Below are positions 57,268 to 64,000 of a stretch of 64,000 nucleotides of DNA, one piece after another. The translations under genes and the position numbers were made by a program. The notes under the pieces are model-generated. The model saw only the letters and a list, made by a program, of their open reading frames with translations, was not told the DNA's origin and searched no databases. The DNA is taken from the NCBI RefSeq assembly GCF_000711695.1, contig NW_013546946.1:27585-91584 (forward strand). Reading direction: 5' to 3'. How positions within the stretch are numbered: the stretch's first letter is position 1; every line of letters starts with the position of its first letter. This DNA comes from Tilletiaria anomala UBC 951 (lineage: Eukaryota > Basidiomycota > Exobasidiomycetes > Georgefischeriales > Tilletiariaceae).

Positions 57268-58490
57268 TCACGCAGGGCAACCGAAGACAATCGAGTTCGC
57301 AGTACGCAACTGCAACCCAGCCATTGTATGGTAGACATTGCATGCCATCGTCATACGCAGATACAATAAAGCCATCGTCCCGCTGCGCGTCGGGGAATCA
57401 AGTCTGTCGGCTTCAGGATCGTGTGTGTCAAGCATCTATGTATTTCGTTGCTGCACCGCGATTGCTTGGTTCGAATCCTGATTACGGAGAGCATTTGATG
57501 GCACTTGGTGCGAACTGCGGGAGGGCGAGAGCATTTGTGTGACTATATAGTGGCCGAACTCTCATAGAACTCGGCACAGTCAGGATGTGGCGGGGATGCG
57601 GGGACAGGGTGAGCATGGTTGGCTGGGCGGCATCTCATACATAATACTTCTCTTTGTTGCTGCTCCCATCTCGCCAGGCGCCCATGGTCGGCACGCATCG
57701 GCTGACGGCTAACTGATGACGCTAACGAGAGCGAAGCTGGGAGCAGCAAGGCGAGGCCCGGCCGTCCTGGGAGAGATCTACCTTCGTATACTTGTATATA
57801 CATACTATGATGTTTCGGAAGAGTGGAGCGCCCCCTGCTGGCTGTGCCGAGATTGTCATCGTCTCCGGCCTCTAGCGTCGGGCGCCGGCACTCGACAGTA
57901 TCTCCTTAACAGCACATTGGATAGGGGAGAGAGGTCTTGAACTGAACGCGTGGTTCCTGTCGGAGGCGTTGAATTCACGTGCCTTTTCTGTCTGCACATT
58001 GTTATTCGGTGGCACTCGCGGCACTCGCGAACCGCCAAGTACCCCAATATCTGGTACATATGTCCGTGGTACACCACTTGACTAATAGAACTTCCGGTGT
58101 GCTGTACGTATGTATGTACATGCCGTGGGCGGTCAGCCCACTAGTAACCTACAGGGCTGCTTCACTGGTGCTTGCGAAGGGCAGCTAGCAGGCTACAGGG
58201 ACCACGTCGTTCCTTCCATAAATATGATCACATCTACCACACTCTATACCCCACAGTCTCATTGTAGACCACGTGACTCATGGTGAGCTCCACTTCCAAG
58301 GGTTGGTTTCCAGCACCGGCGTAGCATCGCATTATCGGTGGTCACCTGTGCCTTCGTCGCTTGGCCATCAGTACTGCTCCTTGACGCGTATCTCAACCGA
58401 GACGCATGACATATAGAGGGAACAGCGTAAGCCCTCTTCAACAATATGTGTCCCTTCTCACATACAGTCTGAGCAGAAGATGATTACAAG
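57268..58490. other. Intergenic region
   Basis: 1.2 kb with no supported gene. GGTTCGAATCC near 57468 mimics a tRNA T-arm but lacks pairing arms. Contains TACATAC/GTATGTA motifs (57787-57806 and 58103-58120) that recur up to 60.1 kb. Confidence 0.4.
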
Positions 58491-59151
58491 ATGCTGACTC
58501 CTACCCGTGAAGCTTTGCTCCTGATGCTCGCCTCTACGGCCACTGTTGCCCTTCCTAGCATCACCAGAGGTGACGCAGTCGATGCTGCCTCTTCTTCCAA
58601 GAGCCTGAAGCGTGCTGAGCAGTGCGTCATCTGCTCGTACAACGGCCACACCGCGCCGCAGGATACGCTCGATGTCATGCAGCAAGGCCCGCGGCGACAT
58701 CGCCCTCGTTGGCGAGCACAACAACAATACCAACTCGTCCGTGATCGATAAGGCGGTCAAGAAGCCCGAATGCCGCAAAATGCCCATAGTCCCAACGGGG
58801 GCTGTTGCCGCTGCTGTCGACCGAATAGGCAGCAGCGGACTTGACCGCCTTCCTGGTGCGCTGGCGCAGAGCGTCAAGCAGGTCGGCGCTTCGAGTAGCC
58901 CAGCTACCGTGGCCAAGACCATCGGAAAAGCTGCCCCGAATCTGCTGGTCAGTAACCGCTTAGCAGTGGAGGCCTCCGCGCACAACGCTGAGCCCAGCCA
59001 TCGCGCGACGGCGCCCCGAAGCTGGCGGCGCGAGGCCCGCGCGCCAGAATCCAAACTGCAAATGGAATCCACAGGGGCAGGGTGCGGGTGGTCATGTGTA
59101 CATCTGTACCCGTTCACCTGGCGGTTGGCTATTGGCACGTGCGTGGCATGA
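58491..59151 (+). pseudogene. Possible small secreted protein with a frame break
   Basis: ATG 58491 opens a protein with a plausible signal peptide (hydrophobic core LLLMLASTATVALP) followed by a Kex2-like site, SLKR then AEQCVICSY. This frame stops at 58751. From about 58690 a second frame, shifted by one base, carries on with protein-like composition (GDIALVGEHNNNTN; SVKQVGASSSPATVAKTIG) to a stop at 59151. Either a one-base insertion around 58688-58702 broke the gene, or the assembly has an error. A third option is a 46-nt intron (GTACAA at about 58636 to CAG at 58681) that joins the frames in phase but removes several well-formed codons. No family recognised; secretion is inferred. A 265-codon antisense frame covers the same DNA. 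Confidence 0.35.
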
Positions 59152-59398
59152 TGTCGGGAGTGGGGTGTCGCATGTGCATCATTGATACTGCACGAGCATA
59201 GAGCAGAGTCTAATCGCTCGCTGCGCGTGCATGCCTGATTCTTTGGTGTACACACGCATGTGTCTGATCTATGTACATATGTATACCATCAAACCGGGTC
59301 GATGCCCAAACCCAGGCCAGGGTCCATCAGGGGAGTCCCGGGACCCGAGGGGAGAGTTTCTCTTCTGTTTGGCTGATGAATAATGACGGTGAGGACGG

Positions 59399-59455
59399 TG
59401 TGAGAGTGTCAAATGTGTGCGTGAGAGAGAGTGTGAGAGAGTGCGTGTGCGTCTA
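59399..59455 (+). repeat. GTGAGAGA/GTGCGT simple repeat
   Basis: Alternating GTGTG, GAGAGA and GTGCGT units over about 57 bp, low-complexity purine-rich on the plus strand. No function implied. Confidence 0.6.
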
Positions 59456-60075
59456 AATTGGCCGATCGCGGCTGCTATCAGAAGAAAAGAAGGGACTACG
59501 CACGCGCATTCACGCGCGCCCCCTCTTCCCCTTTCGCCACCACTCCGACCAGTTCCGATCCGATCCAGAACGCAGCCGGTTGGGCGGCGCTGTGGAAGAG
59601 TGTCCATCCGTATGTCAGACTTTCACCACACCGACACTGATATATATATAAAGTATGTATCATACATACAGGCATTGGATGCACATGTGAGAATCTGAAA
59701 GCGGGCGGGCGAGCGAGCGGGTCGTCTCTTGCTCTCGCACTACACTGCACACACACCACACCACTAATTGCTATCTATCTATGCATCCTTTATGAATCTA
59801 TCCATAGCCCATCTCTTTGTACCACTTTTGCATTGTCGGACGCACCTCTCATAGATGAACAACATACAGACTGCAAACACACCTTTCATTTTCGTTCCAC
59901 TCTACTCCGTCCGGTGCCCCGCTCTCATTGCGTACAGGTGCAGACCCACGGCCGGCCAGCGACAAATCATTAAACGGGCCGAGCAAATCTCCTCTTCTCC
60001 TTTTAACACGGCGTGAAAACGTGGGGCAGCGTGCAGACAGGAGCGTCATCGGCGCCTGTAGCGCACGGCACATGT

Positions 60076-60101
60076 GCATGTATGTATGCATACATACATG
60101 C
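60076..60101. repeat. Perfect 26-bp palindrome
   Basis: The sequence centred on ATGCAT at 60088/60089 (GCATGTATGTATG and its mirror) reads identically on both strands for 26 bp, with ATGT/ACAT repeats in each arm, immediately followed by a CTG run. It lies 320 bp upstream of the last gene's start. Confidence 0.85.
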
Positions 60102-60422
60102 TGCTGCTGCTGCCCGTACACACTTGTCCATTGACCTCGCCGAGAGGCTCGACTTTGATATTCACCACGGCCACGGCCACCGTCACCATCGCTAGCTCAA
60201 TTCGCACGCATGTCAGCCAGCCCCCGTCGTCGCTCTGCATAGCCAGTCTCGCCTCCAATCCGCTTTAGCTGACGTGCACGCACCGGGTTTGACCCAAGGA
60301 TCCGTGCGCGCACGGTAGACCCAGCACCTGCGCGTGAAGGAGACTAGACGCTTGTGCAAACAGCAGTCTCAAGGCAGACGACAAACGGTTCAAGCGGCGT
60401 GGCCAGGCGAGAATTTGCAAAG

Positions 60423-63400
60423 ATGGGTGCGTCGTCCATTTCTTGCTTGCTCTCACACACACAACGTCGACGTCAATGTGCTCACTCCATCGCCTCTTCT
60501 TCTTCCTTCCTTCTCTCTCTCTTTCATTCAGACCCGCACAACCACCTTGGACCATCGTCGACTCCGGACAGGGATGACCTCGCTTCGATCCACTCGTTCG
60601 CCACGACAGCATCCTCCTCCTCGTCCTTTTCCACCTCCTCTTCCATGATCTCCGATCTGGGCTCCAGCTTTGGTTTTCCGCGCTTCTACAGCAGCAGCAG
60701 CAGCACCGCTGCCGCCAACCCCACTTCCGGAGTACCCTCCACCGGCGCCGGTAGTCGGGGAGGGATCGGAAGCGGTCTCTTCTTACCCCACCATGCGTCT
60801 ACGACGGACCTCGGGGGACAAGACAGCACTTCGGGCGGCAGCGGAAGTGGCGCCCACTCGCCCACAGGCTATATCCCCGTCGCCAACGGAAGCCGGAGCG
60901 CAGTCAGCACGGCGCCAACAAGTCCTCGGCAGAGCATCAGCTCGCAGACACGCCTCATGTCGCGTGACTGGGCGCCATCTCCTCTGGAGCAGCTTGACGA
61001 GGGCTCCACCCCAAGTAGTAAGGCAAAGGGCAAAGCCAAAGCCAGAACAGAGGCAGATGAGCAGCAGCACCCGGAAGCTGTCTGGTCGCTGGCAACTTGG
61101 TCACCTTCGACACGCGGCAGCAGCACCAACAAGAAGCAAAAGACCATAAGCGCCAGCTCCGGTTCCTCTTCCCACGGCCTCTCGTCACCCTCCTCCTCAA
61201 CACTCGGCACGACGGGGACTGGCAGCAGCGGCAAGACGGTTGAGCCGGCGCATGCGTCTTGCTCCTCTGCGCGCGTAAAGAAGAAACAGGCGGACGACGC
61301 CGCTCCCTCCTCCTCCTCGACGACCGAGTGGTGGGAGTCCGTGCTCGGGCCATCGCACCTGGCTGAGCGCCTCAAAATGTCTGGACGCGCGGGCGCTGCG
61401 ATGTCCGCTTCGGCGTCGACATCCGCACTGTCGCACGCCAGCAGCGGCAGCCGCGGGATGGCCAGTCGGACTGCGACGGCCAAAGTGTACTCACTCGCAC
61501 CCGAGGAGTACCTCGACACGAGCGGGATCTTTGCCTATGTCCGTGGCGAAAGATCCAGCAGCCGGCCGCCCCTGTCGCCCGCTGATACGGACCCATCTGG
61601 CGCCGAGCGCTCCACGTCCACGCCACGGCGAGTAGCAGCAGCAGCGATGAGCCTCCCGCCATCGCCGCACGCGTCCAGCTGCACCGGTAGCAGCGAGCTG
61701 TGCCGCATGCGCTCGTCTTCCGCGAGGCGCGTGCGCAGCAGGAGCACCGTCCGCGCCGCGCACCTGCTGAGCGACAGTATGCACACGGCCAGCGCCGCAA
61801 TGTACGAGGCGCTCGACAGCGCCGCTGTGCCGTACTCGCCTGCGACTTCGGGCAGCCAGACGGGCTTGGGCATCACCGCTTTCTCTTTAGGCCCAGCGCT
61901 CGATGACGGCGCGGGTGCAGGCACGGTCGGCGACCGCGGCTGGCAAACGGGCGAGTTCCTGCCGCCGACGCGCAACGACATCTGCAAGAGTGCCATGGCC
62001 GCCGCGAAGCACCTGTCCGCTAAGAGCGTGCAGGCCCAGCAGCTCGCGCATGCTGCTACCGCTGCGGGCAAGAAGGAAAAGGGGGGCGGTAAGAAGGAGC
62101 TCAAGAAAGGCGCTGGTGAGACGATGGACGAGGGCACCGTGGAGGGGCGGGAGCGGGATCAGGGGCAAGAGGCGGCGCTCGCTATTGCTGCTGCGAAGGA
62201 CACAGATGATTCTGCGCCGACGGCGGCGGTGGATCAGCAACGCCATCGCACGAAAGGACCCCCTGTGCAGCGAGCGTCGTCGGCCACGGCCAACGTGCCG
62301 CCATCGCGAAGCATCATCCTCGCTGTCGAGCCGCTTTCGCTCCCTGCGCCTGCCGAAACGGCCGACGCCACCGCGATCGCCGCAGCGCACTTCAAGCGCT
62401 CCTTCAGAACTCGCTCGGTCGCAGCGGCGGGTGAGCCGTCTTCAGGGTGTAAGCGCGAGCGCGAATGGCACTCACTCGACATCGCGTACACTGGCCGCTT
62501 TGACCGGCACACGAGCGGGCGCAGGGTGCGCATCGTCTCAGACGACGGTAGCTTTTTCCACTGGCCGTCACCAGTGCCTGGTTCCGCCCCCCGCACCTCT
62601 GTCGGATCTCCTTGCGCGTCGACCTTGGCTTTCCCGGCCGGCTCGCCTGCTAGTCCCGCACGCTTCAACACGCCCGATACCAGCTCTGGAGACGAGGACC
62701 GCGAGCGAGAGCAGCTGCTCAGCGCTCTGGCCCACTTTGGCCCCGTCGCCATCGGCGGCGACGACGACGGCGACCATGACGGTATGCAGCCGTCCAGCGC
62801 GGCGACGTCTTGGTGGTCCACAAAGACGACGACGGCAAGGACGACGATGCAGACGTCCGTGCGAACGAAAGCGCGCGCAGATTCCATGTACTCGGTTTCG
62901 TCTGCCGCCGACGCACGCCATCCGTCACAGCAACACAACTTCCGCTCCCAGGCTCATTGTAACGGTGTCGCGTTTGGCAGCAACTCCCAGATTCCCGCCT
63001 GTACTGCGGCGACGACGATGGCCTCGGCGTTTACGCAGTCGCAGCGCCCGCGGACCGTCAGCCTGAGCGCCAAAGAAGGCGATGGCGGCGGCGGCAGTGG
63101 CAGCGGCCGGGGTACAGGCGCCATGTATGGCACGTTCCCGCGCAGTACTCGCGTTTCGCCGCCGGTGTCTGCGTCCGGCTCGCCGAATGACTTTACGAAC
63201 GCATTCGAGCGCCAGCAGGCGGAACTGCGCAAGGCGCGCAAGCACAGGCGTGCCGGCCAGCATCCTCCAGTGTCCATGTCTGCTCCGGGCTCGCGCAGGC
63301 AGTCTTTTTACGGCGGGGCCCCTTCCTTGGCTGACGCGTTCGGCCTCGGCGGCGGCGAGTACGACTTTGCACAGCCTCGCTCCCGCTCCTCGATGAGCAG

Positions 63401-64000
63401 CACCATTGGCATTGGCGCAGACCTCGCTGTACTGCGCCGCCTGGATGTCGCGCACCACCAGCTGATGAACACAGGCCAACTCGCCAAAACACTCACTCGG
63501 CAGATCTCCACGCCGCTCAAGCCACTACTGCACTTCTGGCTTGCGGCGAGTATTTCGTCCGTCGCACTCGTCAGCCTTGTCGCGTTTGTCATGCTCAGCT
63601 ACGTCCTCACCGTGTGGGACGACCTCAGCGCAAGGAGCAGGTCGGTCGGCCAGGCCGCCGGCCAGGCGCGGAGGAACATTCAGGCAAGCGTCCATTGGGG
63701 TCGCACCATGCTCAGCTTCACCCCATCGCCCTTGTCCTCTTCCTTCCCGCGCAACGTCGAACCTGCGCGCGGCGGATACGACGACCACCACGACTACTAC
63801 GACGATGGTGACACCGCCGGTGCCAACTCCGACACGCGCCGCTCCTCCGAACGCGCAGACTCGAGCACCAACGCTCGCCGTCGCCGTTTCTCCCTCTGGT
63901 CTATGTTCACGAGCTCCAAGTCCAAGTCTTCTTCCGAGGACCCGACCCTTCGCAACGGTCGCGCGCGAAGAAATGCGGAACATGAGGCACACCGCCAGCA
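60423..64000 (+). CDS. Ser-rich single-pass membrane protein of unknown function (3' end beyond window)
   Basis: A plus frame runs without a stop from about 60530 to the window end. The proposed start is a 4-nt first exon, ATGG at 60423-60426, with a GTGCGT donor. A 105-nt intron ends in TTTCATTCAG at 60531 and exon 2 starts at 60532, giving MDPHNHLGPSSTPDRDD. An ATG at 60645 is the fallback start. About 1000 residues of Ser/Thr/Ala/Gly-rich, probably disordered and phosphorylatable sequence follow, with basic and acidic patches and short ordered islands (EEYLDTSGIFAYVRGE; WHSLDIAYTGRFDRH). Near 63530-63610 lies one clear membrane helix (FWLAASISSVALVSLVAFVML), then a basic Ser-rich tail to the edge. 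I do not recognise the family. Long frames on the other strands here are GC-driven shadows. Confidence 0.65.
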   Translation, partial: MGASSISCLLSHTQRRRQCAHSIASSSSFLLSLFHSDPHNHLGPSSTPDRDDLASIHSFATTASSSSSFSTSSSMISDLGSSFGFPRFYSSSSSTAAANPTSGVPSTGAGSRGGIGSGLFLPHHASTTDLGGQDSTSGGSGSGAHSPTGYIPVANGSRSAVSTAPTSPRQSISSQTRLMSRDWAPSPLEQLDEGSTPSSKAKGKAKARTEADEQQHPEAVWSLATWSPSTRGSSTNKKQKTISASSGSSSHGLSSPSSSTLGTTGTGSSGKTVEPAHASCSSARVKKKQADDAAPSSSSTTEWWESVLGPSHLAERLKMSGRAGAAMSASASTSALSHASSGSRGMASRTATAKVYSLAPEEYLDTSGIFAYVRGERSSSRPPLSPADTDPSGAERSTSTPRRVAAAAMSLPPSPHASSCTGSSELCRMRSSSARRVRSRSTVRAAHLLSDSMHTASAAMYEALDSAAVPYSPATSGSQTGLGITAFSLGPALDDGAGAGTVGDRGWQTGEFLPPTRNDICKSAMAAAKHLSAKSVQAQQLAHAATAAGKKEKGGGKKELKKGAGETMDEGTVEGRERDQGQEAALAIAAAKDTDDSAPTAAVDQQRHRTKGPPVQRASSATANVPPSRSIILAVEPLSLPAPAETADATAIAAAHFKRSFRTRSVAAAGEPSSGCKREREWHSLDIAYTGRFDRHTSGRRVRIVSDDGSFFHWPSPVPGSAPRTSVGSPCASTLAFPAGSPASPARFNTPDTSSGDEDREREQLLSALAHFGPVAIGGDDDGDHDGMQPSSAATSWWSTKTTTARTTMQTSVRTKARADSMYSVSSAADARHPSQQHNFRSQAHCNGVAFGSNSQIPACTAATTMASAFTQSQRPRTVSLSAKEGDGGGGSGSGRGTGAMYGTFPRSTRVSPPVSASGSPNDFTNAFERQQAELRKARKHRRAGQHPPVSMSAPGSRRQSFYGGAPSLADAFGLGGGEYDFAQPRSRSSMSSTIGIGADLAVLRRLDVAHHQLMNTGQLAKTLTRQISTPLKPLLHFWLAASISSVALVSLVAFVMLSYVLTVWDDLSARSRSVGQAAGQARRNIQASVHWGRTMLSFTPSPLSSSFPRNVEPARGGYDDHHDYYDDGDTAGANSDTRRSSERADSSTNARRRRFSLWSMFTSSKSKSSSEDPTLRNGRARRNAEHEAHRQ

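Larger units (their letters stand above)
59152..60422. other. Repeat-rich intergenic region upstream of the last gene
   Basis: 1.27 kb without a supported gene. It holds a GA/GT-rich simple repeat (59399-59455), a TATATATATATA run (59640-59651), several TACATAC/GTATGTA palindromic motifs and a CTG run (60100-60112). This is the promoter and leader zone of the Ser-rich membrane protein. Confidence 0.5.

Noticed and set aside
57460-57500. tRNA-like T-arm (GGTTCGAATCC)
   Set aside because: Arms do not pair and no D-arm, anticodon arm or acceptor stem could be found upstream.
58458-59255. 265-codon minus-strand frame opposite the secreted-protein candidate
   Set aside because: No start context, no motif, and the opposite strand shows a signal peptide and better coding character; not fully excluded.
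60869-63479. Several 100-390 codon frames on other frames and the minus strand at the right end
   Set aside because: All are shadows of the single uninterrupted Ser-rich frame, caused by GC-rich third positions and CAG/CTG runs.

Overview
This is nuclear DNA of a filamentous or yeast-like fungus, most likely a basidiomycete of the smut (Ustilaginomycotina) type. Genes are packed 0.3-2 kb apart on both strands. Many are split by 44-111 nt introns with GTGAGT/GTAAGT donors, CTGAC/CTAAC-type branch points and YAG acceptors. The protein set is fungal: Zn2Cys6 regulator, fused-exon TRP2, BET protein with NET domain, exocyst, Dsl1 and dynactin subunits. The placement below fungus is inferred from style, not from a search. 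I found no rRNA, CRISPR array, intact transposon or convincing tRNA.

Layout. 0-8.5 kb: a MOV10/SDE3-like RNA helicase (open at the left edge), tail to tail with a large membrane-anchored coiled-coil protein. 10.3-16.9 kb: BET bromodomain protein, Sis1-type Hsp40, an uncharacterised acidic protein. 17.4-21.4 kb: dynactin p25, Snu13, arginyl-tRNA-protein transferase Ate1. 21.8-25.6 kb: the most striking gene, an Elongator subunit Elp2 with a complete Cab4-like phosphopantetheine adenylyltransferase in the linker between its two WD40 propellers. 25.8-28.4 kb: an MFS exporter with a very long N-terminal tail. 28.4-33.0 kb: a gene-poor stretch with a decayed zinc alcohol dehydrogenase, followed by an intact Baeyer-Villiger-type flavin monooxygenase (33.0-34.8 kb). 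35.3-41.6 kb: RFC1 and SRP68. 41.8-47.7 kb: Zn2Cys6 regulator and TRP2. 48.2-57.3 kb: mitochondrial ribosomal protein bS6m, splicing factor Saf4/CCDC130, exocyst Sec15 and, divergently, a Sec39/NBAS-domain protein. 57.3-60.4 kb: a repeat-rich intergenic block with a possible small secreted protein carrying a frame break. 60.4-64.0 kb: a long Ser-rich single-pass membrane protein running off the right edge.

Most genes are unrelated housekeeping functions. Three associations deserve attention: the Elp2-PPAT fusion (CoA synthesis attached to an acetyl-CoA-using tRNA-modifying complex), the BVMO beside a dead alcohol dehydrogenase, and the shared 398-bp promoter of two vesicle-tethering genes (SEC15 and the SEC39-like gene). 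Exon boundaries were worked out by hand from splice consensus, frame and family resemblance. No alignment or transcript data were available.
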